Shown here one piece after another: positions 26,665-35,420 of a DNA stretch of 63,309 nt. The stretch is from Nocardia acidivorans NBRC 108247 (GTDB taxonomy: Bacteria; Actinomycetota; Actinomycetes; Mycobacteriales; Mycobacteriaceae). How positions within the stretch are numbered: the stretch's first letter is position 1; each line of letters starts with the position of its first letter. Where the stretch lies: NCBI RefSeq assembly GCF_001625085.1, contig NZ_BDAW01000059.1, positions 1 to 63,309 on the forward strand. The letters are read 5' to 3'. A program made the translations under genes and the position numbers. Below the pieces are notes generated by a model. That model had not been told where the DNA came from. It saw only the letters and a program-made list of their open reading frames with translations, and searched no databases.

Positions 26665-27504
26665 TCAATCCTTCCGGGCCTGCAGGGTGAAGCTCAGCGG
26701 CAGTCGTTCCGGGTGCGCGGCCATTCGCCATTCGCCGCGCTCATCGTGAATCATTCGTCCGGGCAGGGCATTCCACGGCACGGTGGGGTGTTCGACGAGT
26801 CCGGTGACGGACAGTCCCGCGGCCAATACCGCGCCGACGATCTCGCCGAGGCCGTGATTCCATTCGTGGGTAACGGTTTTGCTGACCACCCCAACGGTCT
26901 CGACATAGGTGCCGCCTTCGTCGAACACCATGGGTTCGGCGGTCTCGAAATACGGGTAGCCGATGACGAGCCGATCCAGTTGGGTTTCGTCGATCGCCGA
27001 CAGCACCGGATGCCCGTCGCGAATGAACAGCCGCCCGCCCGGTCGCAGCAGGGTGGCCACGGTCTCGGCCCAGCGCCGGATATCGGGCAGCCAGCACAGC
27101 GCCCCGATCCCGGTGTACACCAGATCGAATTGCCCGGCGCCCAGGACATTCACCGCCTCGTAGACCTCGGTTTCCACGTATTCGATGGCGGCGCTTGCGT
27201 CTTCGGCCAGTTTCCGCGCCTGCGCCAGCGACGCCGCGGAGAAATCGAGCCCGGTCATATTCGCCCCGAGCCGTGTCAGCGACAGGGTGTCGGTGCCGAT
27301 ATGGCATTGCAGATGCACCCCGCGCAGGCCGCGAATATCCCCGAGCAGCGGCAGATCGAAGCGCACCACCTCGCTCAGAAAGCTGGTGTCGGTGCGGAAT
27401 TTCTCCAGGGCGTAGTCGGAGGAGACGGCATGAAGCGGCGCGCGTTCATCCCAATTGTCGCGGTTCAGAACCCGGTAATCGCTCACGTCTACCGACTGTG
27501 CCAT
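26665..27504 (-). CDS. Class I SAM-dependent methyltransferase
   Basis: 279 residues with a Rossmann-type methyltransferase core. Motif I is degenerate (G-V-H-L-Q-C-H-I-G-T-D-T near residue 62); then M-T-G-L-D-F-S-A-A-S-L, Q-F-D-L-V-Y-T-G-I-G-A-L-C-W-L-P-D-I near 125 and L-L-R-P-G-G-R-L-F-I-R-D-G-H-P. The H-L-Q-C-H-I-G motif is typical of a family of small-molecule methyltransferases common in actinobacteria. Its stop is directly followed, in frame, by the VOC pseudogene. Substrate unknown. Confidence 0.9.
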   Translation of the reverse strand: MAQSVDVSDYRVLNRDNWDERAPLHAVSSDYALEKFRTDTSFLSEVVRFDLPLLGDIRGLRGVHLQCHIGTDTLSLTRLGANMTGLDFSAASLAQARKLAEDASAAIEYVETEVYEAVNVLGAGQFDLVYTGIGALCWLPDIRRWAETVATLLRPGGRLFIRDGHPVLSAIDETQLDRLVIGYPYFETAEPMVFDEGGTYVETVGVVSKTVTHEWNHGLGEIVGAVLAAGLSVTGLVEHPTVPWNALPGRMIHDERGEWRMAAHPERLPLSFTLQARKD

Positions 27505-27683
27505 GCCGATGCCCTACCGCGCCGGTCATTTACCCGCGGGTCGCACGCAGGTCAGCGCCAGTGCGAGGTGCGGCAGGGTGGTCGGAGACTTGCCGGTCGC
27601 GGGGGTTTCGGTGGAATTGTCCGACCGAACTCCGGCGGATATGCCGCGGTCGTCACTGGTGAGGGCGGCGGGACAGCGCCGGG

Positions 27684-28055
27684 GTGGGGGGAGTCGTGGT
27701 GGAACAGCAGCGCGCGGAGGACGTCACGGCGGTGACACCGGGCGGCACCGCACCGCGCTCGGTGGGGTTCGATGGGCCGGTCCCGGGTGATGCGGTCGGC
27801 ACGCGTCGCGGTCGCTTCGGAGTGCGCCCGAGCGACAGCGCCCAACCGGTGTCGTTCTGCCCGGCCGACAGCACCCTCGGCGTCGATGTCACCGCACCGG
27901 CCAATCGGGCCCGCGGCAACTCCGCACTGCTCTCGGATGGCCTGGCCGCCTCCGATGCGAACGGCAGCGTGGTGCCCAGCGGCTTCATCCGACTGGAAGC
28001 CTTCCGCACCGGCGTCCTGGACGGCGACAGCGCCTGCCTCAGCACCTGCAAATAG
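27684..28055 (+). CDS. Hypothetical protein (uncertain)
   Basis: 123 codons with strongly GC-rich third positions throughout, stopping 52 bp before the convergent lipase gene. The C-terminal half (V-D-V-T-A-P-A-N-R-A-R-G, then S-G-F-I-R-L-E-A-F and the end C-L-S-T-C-K) reads like a genuine protein. The start is unclear: GTG at 27684, or GTGs a few codons later. No family recognised and no signal peptide. A minus-strand ORF covers the same bases; codon bias favours the plus strand. Confidence 0.4.
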   Translation: MGGVVVEQQRAEDVTAVTPGGTAPRSVGFDGPVPGDAVGTRRGRFGVRPSDSAQPVSFCPADSTLGVDVTAPANRARGNSALLSDGLAASDANGSVVPSGFIRLEAFRTGVLDGDSACLSTCK

Positions 28056-28107
28056 CCGGAACACGCTGTGCCAGAGCCCTTTCGACGAGGCTCCGGTATG
28101 CGGCGAG

Positions 28108-28947
28108 TCAGGCGTCGATATGCGCCTCGAGCCAGTTCACCAGATCGGTGAGGACCTTGTCCTGTTCGGGCTCGTTGTAGATCTCGTGGAAGAGACCGTC
28201 GTAGCGGATAACGGTCTTGTCCTTCGAGGCCGCGTCCCGCTCCAGCAGATCCGTGCCCTGCGGTGAGGCCAGCCCGTCGGCGGCGCCGTGCTGCACCAGC
28301 AGCGGTGCGGTGAGCTGATCCAGATGCGCGAGCACGAACGTTCCGGCCCTGAGCATTTCGGCGGCCGTACGCGCGGGCACCCCACCGTGATACACCAGCG
28401 GATCGGTGTCGTAGGCGCGCACCACCTCCGGATCCCGGCTCACCAGCGTGGAATCCAGCTTCACCACCGGCAGCGTCGGTGCGAGCTTGGAGACGATCGG
28501 CGCGAACAGCTTCTGCACCGCATTGCCCGCGTCGACCACGATCGCCGGACCCGACAGCACCACCCCGGCGACATCCAGGGGCGCGCGCGTGGCGAGGTAG
28601 GCGACCGTCAGCCCGCCCATGCTGTGCCCGATCACGAACCGCGGCAGTCCGGGATACTCCCGCGTCGCGATATCCAGCAGCGACCGCACATTGTCGGCCG
28701 CGCCGTCGAGCGAGACGATATTGGCCTTCGTGCCCTCGGAGCGGCCGTGCCCGGTGTGGTCGAGCGCGTAGGCCGCGATGCCGGCGGCGTTGAGACGCTC
28801 GGCCACATGCGCGTATCGCCCCGAATGCTCGGCGTACCCGTGCACGATCACCGCCACCGCCCGCGGTTCGCCCTCGGGCAGCCAGGCCTGCCAGAACACC
28901 CGCCCCGTACTGCCCTGGAAGTCGCCGGTCTCGGTTCGGGTCATCAT
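28108..28947 (-). CDS. Monoacylglycerol lipase-like alpha/beta hydrolase
   Basis: 279 residues, related to the mycobacterial monoglyceride lipase (Rv0183 type) and hydrolase_4 family. Motifs: V-I-V-H-G-Y-A-E-H-S-G-R-Y near residue 34, D-H-T-G-H-G-R-S-E-G near 63, nucleophile elbow V-I-G-H-S-M-G-G near 107, acid in H-G-A-A-D-G-L-A near 225 and L-F-H-E-I-Y-N-E near 255. It likely splits monoacylglycerols to glycerol and fatty acid. No signal peptide. Starts with two adjacent ATGs after a GGGAG site. Confidence 0.93.
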   Translation of the reverse strand: MMTRTETGDFQGSTGRVFWQAWLPEGEPRAVAVIVHGYAEHSGRYAHVAERLNAAGIAAYALDHTGHGRSEGTKANIVSLDGAADNVRSLLDIATREYPGLPRFVIGHSMGGLTVAYLATRAPLDVAGVVLSGPAIVVDAGNAVQKLFAPIVSKLAPTLPVVKLDSTLVSRDPEVVRAYDTDPLVYHGGVPARTAAEMLRAGTFVLAHLDQLTAPLLVQHGAADGLASPQGTDLLERDAASKDKTVIRYDGLFHEIYNEPEQDKVLTDLVNWLEAHIDA

Positions 28948-28987
28948 CGCTCCCTGTGGTCGAATATCCGCCGGGTCATTCTCGCAT

Positions 28988-30358
28988 TCAGCGCTCCGCG
29001 AGGCGGTCGATGAGTCGCCGATTGAAGGAGATCAGCCGGGCGTAGTCGGCGCGGGCGAGGCGTTCGTCGGTGCCGTGGATGCGCTCCAGGTCGTGCGCGG
29101 TCAGGACGATGGGGGCGAAATTGCAGCGGGTGACGGCGAGATCGTCGTAGTAGCGGGAGTCCGTCGCGCCGGGGACCATGCCGACGGTGACGGCCGCGCC
29201 CGGGACCACCGCACGGGTGAGATCGGCGATCAGGTCGAACAGCGGTCCGGCGGCCGGATCGGGGGAGGGCTCGGACGCCGTGCCGACCAGTTTGATGCGG
29301 ACCTGTTCGTCGCGAATCACGCGACGGCAGTGCGCGAGCACCCCGTCGACCGAATCCCCGGGCAGGATACGGAAATTCACGAACGCCTCGGCGCGCTGCG
29401 GCAGGACGTTCGGCCGCACCCCGCCATGGATCATGGTCGGCGCGGTGGTGGTGCGCACCAGCGCCTCGGTGGTCGGCGAGGCCGCCAGCACCCGGGCCAC
29501 CGCCGGACCCGCCACCCCGACCAGGCCCAGCAGCGTACGGTGCGGTTCGGACATGACGCTCCGGAGCCGCGCGAGCATATCGAGCGTCACCGGGGTCAGG
29601 CGCAGCGGGAAGGGATGATCCTGCAGCCGCGCCACCGCCCGCGCCAGCCGCCCCACGGCGGTCTGCCGGCCGGGCATGGAGGAGTGCCCGCCGACGGCGG
29701 TCACCGACAAGCGAACGGTGGCGAAACCCTTCTCGCCCACCATGATCGTGGCGACGGGCGCGGCCACGCCCGTCGCGACCCCGGTGGTGATCACACCACC
29801 CTCGTCCAGTAGCAGCTCCGCGCGGACACCGGCCGCGCGCAAATGCGCCGACATGCGCCCGGCGCCCTCGATCCCGAACACCTCTTCATCGTGGCCGAAG
29901 GCCAAATACACTGTCCCGCTGGGCTGTACGCCCGCCGCCAGCGCGGATTCGACGGCCTCCAGGATGGCCAGCACCCGGCTCTTGTCGTCGATGGCCCCGC
30001 GCCCCCAGATGAATTCGTCATCCACCACACCGGCGAACGGCGGATGTGTCCAGCCCTGTTCGTCGTCGACGGGTACGACATCCATATGGCCGAGCAGGAT
30101 CGCCGCGCCGCGCTCCGGGGTCCCGGGGTTCGCCCCGGCCCAGCGGTACAGGCGGGCGTGCCCGAAGGTCTCGAGTTCGAGCTGCCGGTGCACCCGCGGG
30201 AAGCAGGCTTCGAGATGGGCTGCGAGCCGGTCGAATTCGCGGGTGTCGGTCTCTGCCGGATCCTCGCGCGCGATGGTCACGCAGCGCAGTGCCGCGCCCA
30301 GCCGCTCGGCGGTGGCATCGTCCACCGTGGGTGTGCTGCCGGGCGCGGTCCGTGTCAT
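28988..30358 (-). CDS. M20 family metallopeptidase/acylase
   Basis: 456-residue zinc-dependent M20 peptidase of the carboxypeptidase S / PM20D1-like branch. The metal motifs are L-L-G-H-M-D-V-V-P-V near residue 89, W-G-R-G-A-I-D-D-K near 118, G-H-D-E-E-V-F-G near 154 and the C-terminal R-I-H-G-T-D-E near 432. The dimerisation domain is interrupted by a V-G-G-H-S-S-M-P motif, typical for the family. Its start overlaps the stop of the CocE-type hydrolase (ATGA), so the two form an operon. Confidence 0.92.
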   Translation of the reverse strand: MTRTAPGSTPTVDDATAERLGAALRCVTIAREDPAETDTREFDRLAAHLEACFPRVHRQLELETFGHARLYRWAGANPGTPERGAAILLGHMDVVPVDDEQGWTHPPFAGVVDDEFIWGRGAIDDKSRVLAILEAVESALAAGVQPSGTVYLAFGHDEEVFGIEGAGRMSAHLRAAGVRAELLLDEGGVITTGVATGVAAPVATIMVGEKGFATVRLSVTAVGGHSSMPGRQTAVGRLARAVARLQDHPFPLRLTPVTLDMLARLRSVMSEPHRTLLGLVGVAGPAVARVLAASPTTEALVRTTTAPTMIHGGVRPNVLPQRAEAFVNFRILPGDSVDGVLAHCRRVIRDEQVRIKLVGTASEPSPDPAAGPLFDLIADLTRAVVPGAAVTVGMVPGATDSRYYDDLAVTRCNFAPIVLTAHDLERIHGTDERLARADYARLISFNRRLIDRLAER

Positions 30359-32016
30359 CGATCACCTGTTCTGGGCGGGAAGTCGATATTCACTGTCGCA
30401 TTGTTCAGGGCGTCGGCGGGTACCGCGACCCACTTCTCATTGGTCCACTTCGGAATGCCCTCGGAGATACCGCCCTGGAGATCCGCGGTCCGCACCGCCG
30501 TGAGCAGCGGCAATCGCAGCCGTGCCGCGGTGACGGTGACCTTGGCGAGCGAGGGGACGTGCGCCCACACATCGTCGAGCACATCGGTGATGCGGAAGGC
30601 GAGACGATGCCCGGCCGCGATCGGCCAATCCTGTGCCAGCAGTCGCAGCTGAGTGGTCGGGGTGGCGGGCGCGATACCGCGGGTGATCACCGTGCCCCGC
30701 CCGTTCGGGTCCACGTCGTACATCTCCACGGTGACACTGGCCTGCGGCGGACCGTCCACGCTCAGGGTCGCCGTCGCCGCGCCCGAAAGATGCTGGTCCT
30801 GTGCCAAAGGCTGACTGACGGACCAGATTTCGCGATCCGCGCCCGGGATCAGCCCGCGATCGGTGTAGGTCCCGGTGCGCAGATCCACCGGGACCTGTCG
30901 CATATCGGCGGGCGGCCATCGAGTTTCCGAGCGCCATTTACCGTCGAACTGCCCCACCGTGATGCGCGGTCCGGGCACCTGAATATCCTTGCCCGCCACC
31001 AGTCGATCGAAGAAGGCCACCAGCTCGGCGCTGAATTGCGGTGTGCCGCACTTGTCCTCGCAGGTGCGATGCCCCCACTGCCCGAACCAGGCCCGGTGCT
31101 CACCGGGTCCGAGCTCATTCCACAGCTGGAAGACGCGATCGGGTTTGGTGTTGTAGTCGATGAAGCCCTGTCCGAGGAACAGCGGAATGGTGTTGCCGCG
31201 CAGCTTCGCCACCAGATCCCGGTCCTGCCAGAACGCCGACGAGGCATCGTGGTTCTGGGTTTGCGCGGCCATCTTCTGATAGCAGGCGGGATCGATGCTG
31301 ACCGCATTGGCCTGGTACTCCGGCGAATCGTCCCAGCGGGCCGGGGTGGACGCGATGAGCAGATGCTCCAGCCCCGCGAAATCGCCCGGGCGCACACCGG
31401 TTTCGGTCACCGGCTTACCGGAGAACTTCCAGGCGATGCCCTGCATGTACAGGTACGCGCCGGGATCCGGCACCGGTTCGAACGCCGCCACCGCGGCCAG
31501 CCCGGCGGGCTGCTCCGCCAAACCCATCAGCCCGGTCCACGCCTCATAGGAGATGCCCATGAGCCCGACCTTGCCGGTGGACCAGGACTGCCCCGCCGCC
31601 CACTCCACCGCGGTCTTCACCTCGGAGCGTTCATTCGGGCCGCCGAAGTCCGGACAGCCGCTGGAACCGCCATAGCCGCCCAGATCCACGATCACATAGG
31701 TGTACCCGGCGGCGATCAGCGTCGCGACGGGCAGATTCTCGATCGACGGCCCGCCCTTCAGGAGCGGTGAGGTGAGGTACGCCAGATGGGAGCGGTACGG
31801 GCTGACGGTCATGATCACCGGCGTCTTCGCATCGTCGGCGATACCGGAGGGCCGCAGGATATCCGCGTGCAAGCGGGTCCCGTCGGCGGTGGTGATGTAC
31901 TCCTGCCTCCAGACAAACCCCTGATCAGCGACAGCACGCCCCGGCGCCGACACCACACCCAGCACCAGCAGCAGCCCGACCAGGGCCCGCCACACCACCA
32001 TCCGCATGCTCACCAT
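30355..32016 (-). CDS. Secreted CocE/NonD family hydrolase
   Basis: 553 residues. A signal peptide (M-V-S-M-R-M-V-V-W-R then a Leu/Val core ending A-V-A-D) precedes an X-Pro dipeptidyl-peptidase/cocaine-esterase type alpha/beta hydrolase: nucleophile motif L-M-G-I-S-Y-E-A-W near residue 152, Q-G-F-I-D-Y-N near 288 and W-G-H-R-T-C near 320. The C-terminal third is the jelly-roll domain with Y-D-V-D-P-N-G-R-G-T. Expected to be extracellular or cell-wall associated, cleaving ester or amide bonds. First gene of an operon with the M20 peptidase. Confidence 0.92.
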   Translation of the reverse strand: MVSMRMVVWRALVGLLLVLGVVSAPGRAVADQGFVWRQEYITTADGTRLHADILRPSGIADDAKTPVIMTVSPYRSHLAYLTSPLLKGGPSIENLPVATLIAAGYTYVIVDLGGYGGSSGCPDFGGPNERSEVKTAVEWAAGQSWSTGKVGLMGISYEAWTGLMGLAEQPAGLAAVAAFEPVPDPGAYLYMQGIAWKFSGKPVTETGVRPGDFAGLEHLLIASTPARWDDSPEYQANAVSIDPACYQKMAAQTQNHDASSAFWQDRDLVAKLRGNTIPLFLGQGFIDYNTKPDRVFQLWNELGPGEHRAWFGQWGHRTCEDKCGTPQFSAELVAFFDRLVAGKDIQVPGPRITVGQFDGKWRSETRWPPADMRQVPVDLRTGTYTDRGLIPGADREIWSVSQPLAQDQHLSGAATATLSVDGPPQASVTVEMYDVDPNGRGTVITRGIAPATPTTQLRLLAQDWPIAAGHRLAFRITDVLDDVWAHVPSLAKVTVTAARLRLPLLTAVRTADLQGGISEGIPKWTNEKWVAVPADALNNATVNIDFPPRTGDR

Positions 32017-32173
32017 AGTGACCTTGGTGCCTGACGTCAGCGCAGACCAGCCCCCGGAAACAGGGTGTACGGTCCCTGATCGGGCGGTGCATATCCGATC
32101 CCTCGGCCATAATCGTGCTCGAGGCGTCCGAAACCCGGGCAGTCGTACGGGGGTTGGAAAGGCGGGGAAACCG

Positions 32174-34132
32174 GTGGCACTCGAGCCGGGGTCGGTATTC
32201 GCGGGTTATACCGTGCTGGAACTCGCCGGATCGGGCGGAATGGGCGCGGTGTACCGAATGCGCCATCCCCGGCTGCGCACCGATGTGGCGGTCAAGGTGC
32301 TCTCCACCCACGTGGGTGTCGACGCCAAGGTGCGGGCGCGATTCGAACGCGAGGCGCGGCTCACCGCGGCGCTCCAGCATCCGAATATCGTGCGCGTGCA
32401 CGACTGCGGCACCGAGGGCGAAACCCCTTGGATCGCAATGGACTTCGTGGCCGGATCGGATGCCGAACGACTGGTCCGGACCGGTCCGCTGCCGGTGTAC
32501 CAGGCGGTGGAGATAGTGCGGCAGGCCGCCGCGGCCCTGGATTACGCACACGACAAAGGTGTGCTGCACCGCGATGTGAAGCCCGCGAATCTGCTGGTGA
32601 GCGAACACGCCGGACAGCCGCACGTGCAGATCACCGATTTCGGGATCGCGCGGGGACTCGGGGAACCCGTGACCACCAGCGGATCGGTGCGGGCCACCTT
32701 CGCCTACGCCGCGCCCGAACAGTTCGGCGGTGGTGCGGTGGATCATCGCGCCGATGTCTACGCGTTGGGCTGCACCCTGTTTCATCTGCTCTGCGGTGCG
32801 CTGCCGTTCCCGCTGCACACCGTGTACGCGATCGTGAACGCGCATCTGTTCTCCCCACCGCCGCTCATCACGGAGGTGTGCCCGGGCATGCCCGAGGGGC
32901 TGGACCAGGTCATCGCCACCGCGCTGGCCAAAGCCCCGGGGGACCGTTACGGCTCCTGCGGTGCGCTGGCGGCGGCCGCGTTCGCCGCCCTGCGCGAGCC
33001 GGTGCGTTCCGCGCCCACGATTGTGGTTCCGCCGCAATCGGATCCGGCGCAGCGGCCGGTCACCGGATTGGATCAACTCACCCCCGCGCCGGTCGCGCCG
33101 CCACCCGGACGCCTCGCGGTCGATCTCATCGGGCACATCGGCCGCGTGCGCGCGCTCGCCTTCGACCCCTGGGGTTCGCGCATCGCCACCGGCGGCGACG
33201 ATCAGACCGTGCGGATATGGGATGCCCGCTCCGGCAAGCAGATCGGCGATCCGCTCGCACAGAATCTCGCGGTGCACGCGGTGGCCTTCAGCCCGGACGG
33301 CAGTCTGCTGGCCTCGGCCGGCGGCCGCAACGCGCGACTGTGGCATGCCGAGACCGGTCGGCGACTGTGTGACGACGTGTACACCGCGGTGCCGTCCATA
33401 CCCGCGTTCAGCCCGGACGCGGCCGTACTCGCCACCTCGAACAGCCAATCGGTCCTGCTCTGGGATACCCACCGGCGCAATGCCTTCGGGAAACTGGAGA
33501 TGCATGCCGGCTTCGGTCTGGGCTGTAGTTCGGTGGCCTTCAGCCCGGACGCCACCCTGGTCGCGACCGCCCGCCGGGACGAAGTGATCCTGCGTGACTA
33601 TCACTCCGGCGACTCCCGGCGCGGATCGCCGTTCGGGGCCACCCGCGACACCCTCGAGCATCCGCGCGAACAGGTGCGCCGGGTCCTGTTCACCCCCGAC
33701 GGCCGGACCCTGCTCACCGTCAGCGACCGCGCCGCCCGGCTCTGGGTATACGCCGACAACCGGTATCGGGTCGAACTCCTGCTCCCGATGGAACCGGTCG
33801 GCATCGACGCCGAGGCGGCCTTCAGCGCCGACGGCAGCAGATTCGCGGTGGCACACCAGGATTGGGTGGTGCTCTGGAGCCGGCACACCGGACAGTCCAT
33901 CCGGTTCCCGCTCGCCGCCGACGCCGGGCCGGTGCGTTCGGTGGCCTTCAGCGCCGACGGCGCGCTGCTGATCGTCACCACTGCCACGGCGCTGCGACTG
34001 TGGGATGTCGAGGCGCGGGCGCAGCTCGGCGCGGATGCGGTGCCGCCCGTGGTCTTCGCCCCCGACGGCCGCACCTTCGCGGCGGCTCAGCATGATCGGG
34101 TGTGCCTGCGCGATATCGCCGAACTGCGCTGA
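32174..34132 (+). CDS. Serine/threonine protein kinase with WD40 propeller
   Basis: 652 residues. The N-terminal Hanks-type kinase (about 10-265) is complete: G-S-G-G-M-G-A-V-Y near residue 18, catalytic lysine in V-A-V-K-V-L near 40, H-R-D-V-K-P-A-N near 132 and D-F-G-I-A near 155, with A-P-E-Q. A Pro-rich linker leads to a C-terminal beta propeller (about 316-652) of WD40-like repeats (V-R-A-L-A-F-D-P, V-A-F-S-P-D-G and similar). There is no TM helix, unlike most actinobacterial STPKs. GTG 32174 with GGAAAGGCGGGG upstream is preferred over earlier in-frame starts. Confidence 0.92.
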   Translation: MALEPGSVFAGYTVLELAGSGGMGAVYRMRHPRLRTDVAVKVLSTHVGVDAKVRARFEREARLTAALQHPNIVRVHDCGTEGETPWIAMDFVAGSDAERLVRTGPLPVYQAVEIVRQAAAALDYAHDKGVLHRDVKPANLLVSEHAGQPHVQITDFGIARGLGEPVTTSGSVRATFAYAAPEQFGGGAVDHRADVYALGCTLFHLLCGALPFPLHTVYAIVNAHLFSPPPLITEVCPGMPEGLDQVIATALAKAPGDRYGSCGALAAAAFAALREPVRSAPTIVVPPQSDPAQRPVTGLDQLTPAPVAPPPGRLAVDLIGHIGRVRALAFDPWGSRIATGGDDQTVRIWDARSGKQIGDPLAQNLAVHAVAFSPDGSLLASAGGRNARLWHAETGRRLCDDVYTAVPSIPAFSPDAAVLATSNSQSVLLWDTHRRNAFGKLEMHAGFGLGCSSVAFSPDATLVATARRDEVILRDYHSGDSRRGSPFGATRDTLEHPREQVRRVLFTPDGRTLLTVSDRAARLWVYADNRYRVELLLPMEPVGIDAEAAFSADGSRFAVAHQDWVVLWSRHTGQSIRFPLAADAGPVRSVAFSADGALLIVTTATALRLWDVEARAQLGADAVPPVVFAPDGRTFAAAQHDRVCLRDIAELR

Positions 34133-35047
34133 TCACATCGGGCGCAGATCCAGAATCCGGCGCAGCCGGGCACGATCGCGCTCCAGGCGGCGCGCCTCGT
34201 AGGCGATGGGGAAGTAGCGAATCCGTTCGGGCAGTACCGGAACGGTGCGGCCGATGACCCAGCCCAGGGCGCGCAGTCTGCGCTCATCGCTCGAAGTCCA
34301 GGTGAGACCGAGCTTTTCGCGAATGACCTCGGGGGTGGTGCCGACCGTGAAGAAGTACTGCATGCGTCCGATGGGCGTGGTCGCGGCGCGCCAGACCGGA
34401 TGCAGTGGCGCGGGAATCTGCTTGGGCGGTGCGATATTACGGATCACCCGCAGGTAGTCGTGCGCCACGCCGGTGGCCTGCAAATGGTTTTCGACCTGAT
34501 CCCGGAACCACGGCTCCCATTCGGCGAAGCTGGCCGGAATCTCCTTGGGCGCCACCGAGAAATTGCGCATGAGCTGCACCACCTCGCGGTAGTACGACTC
34601 CTTGGCGGCCTCGGTGAGCGGTTCGGAGGAGAAGTATCGATTGCCCTCGACGAAGGCGAAGATCGCGGTGTGCAGGACCCAGGCCCACGGTCCGGAGGAG
34701 AGCGCCTGATGCTTGACCCCGTGGGCGTCGACGGTATTGAGGCTCGCGTGCATGGCGCGCAATCGATCCGCCTCGGCGAGCGCCTCATCGCCGCCGTAGA
34801 TCCAGGTCATGACCGAGGCGATACTCCGGAGCGCGCGGCCCATCGGATCGGTACGAAATGTGGAATGCTCATCCACCACGGCCGCTATGGTCGGCTCCAT
34901 CGTCTGCAGCAGGAACGCCGATCCGGCGGTCAGGGAGAAGGTGATGAGTCCGGTGTCCTGCCAGATCCGGGTGTCCGGCGTGAATGGCCGGCGCTCCGGC
35001 CGGGCTCCCCGGTTCGCATGATCGATCGGCGCGACGGCGGCGGTCAT
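34133..35047 (-). CDS. Oxygenase MpaB family protein (DUF2236)
   Basis: 304 residues, mainly helical, with the ER-bound oxygenase MpaB/latex-clearing-protein fold (DUF2236). Recognisable are M-G-R-A-L-R-S-I near residue 69, H-A-S-L-N-T-V near 99, W-V-L-H-T-A-I-F-A-F near 122 and Y-Y-R-E-V-V near 147; the histidines in these segments are candidate heme ligands. Its stop abuts the kinase stop (convergent). An imperfect inverted repeat lies about 45-85 bp upstream of the start. Confidence 0.88.
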   Translation of the reverse strand: MTAAVAPIDHANRGARPERRPFTPDTRIWQDTGLITFSLTAGSAFLLQTMEPTIAAVVDEHSTFRTDPMGRALRSIASVMTWIYGGDEALAEADRLRAMHASLNTVDAHGVKHQALSSGPWAWVLHTAIFAFVEGNRYFSSEPLTEAAKESYYREVVQLMRNFSVAPKEIPASFAEWEPWFRDQVENHLQATGVAHDYLRVIRNIAPPKQIPAPLHPVWRAATTPIGRMQYFFTVGTTPEVIREKLGLTWTSSDERRLRALGWVIGRTVPVLPERIRYFPIAYEARRLERDRARLRRILDLRPM

Positions 35048-35088
35048 GGTGATCTCCTTTGATCACGGTCCCGTCGAAGCGCCAGGCC

Positions 35089-35133
35089 CCGACAAGATGA
35101 GAGAGTTGCATTCGAATCTTCTCATCTCGTCGG
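35089..35133. promoter_or_regulatory. Inverted repeat upstream of the MpaB-type gene
   Basis: The arm at 35089-35105 and the arm at 35118-35133 match as inverted repeats over about 15 positions with one mismatch and one gap, around a 12-base AT-richer centre. The position, 40-90 bp before the start, suits an operator of a dimeric repressor. The regulator is unknown. Confidence 0.45.
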
Positions 35134-35208
35134 CCGGGTGGCAACCGTCACACCCCCGGTTCGGCATGTGCGCGCTCGGCGCACCGCGTCTCCGGGGTTC
35201 TGGAGGTC

Positions 35209-35340
35209 TCAGGGGTTCTGCGGGACGCCGATCGCGGTGCCGTCCGCGGTGACGACGGTGGCGATCCGGCGGCCGTTGCCGACATCGCGGATCTCGTCCC
35301 GGGCGGTAGCGCCGGCCTCGATGAGGGCTGGCCCGGCCTG
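35209..35340 (-). pseudogene. C-terminal remnant of a VOC/glyoxalase gene
   Basis: 43 codons that end G-N-G-R-R-I-A-T-V-V-T-A-D-G-T-A-I-G-V-P-Q-N-P-stop, the usual end of a VOC domain (metal-binding strand plus D-x-D-G). An in-frame stop lies directly before it at 35341-35343 and no start or N-terminal half is present. Together with the pseudogene at 26.2 kb this is the second dead VOC gene in the window. Confidence 0.6.
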
Positions 35341-35420
35341 TCACATTTGCGCCGCCCGAACGGTCATGGGGACGAGCGCGCCGGATGGACCGGCCGCCGC
35401 ATCCGAAGGAGACTTCGATC

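Noticed and set aside
25696..27735. 679-codon plus-strand frame over the PPE-like, VOC and methyltransferase genes
   Set aside because: It is antisense to three recognisable genes and its translation has no domain features.
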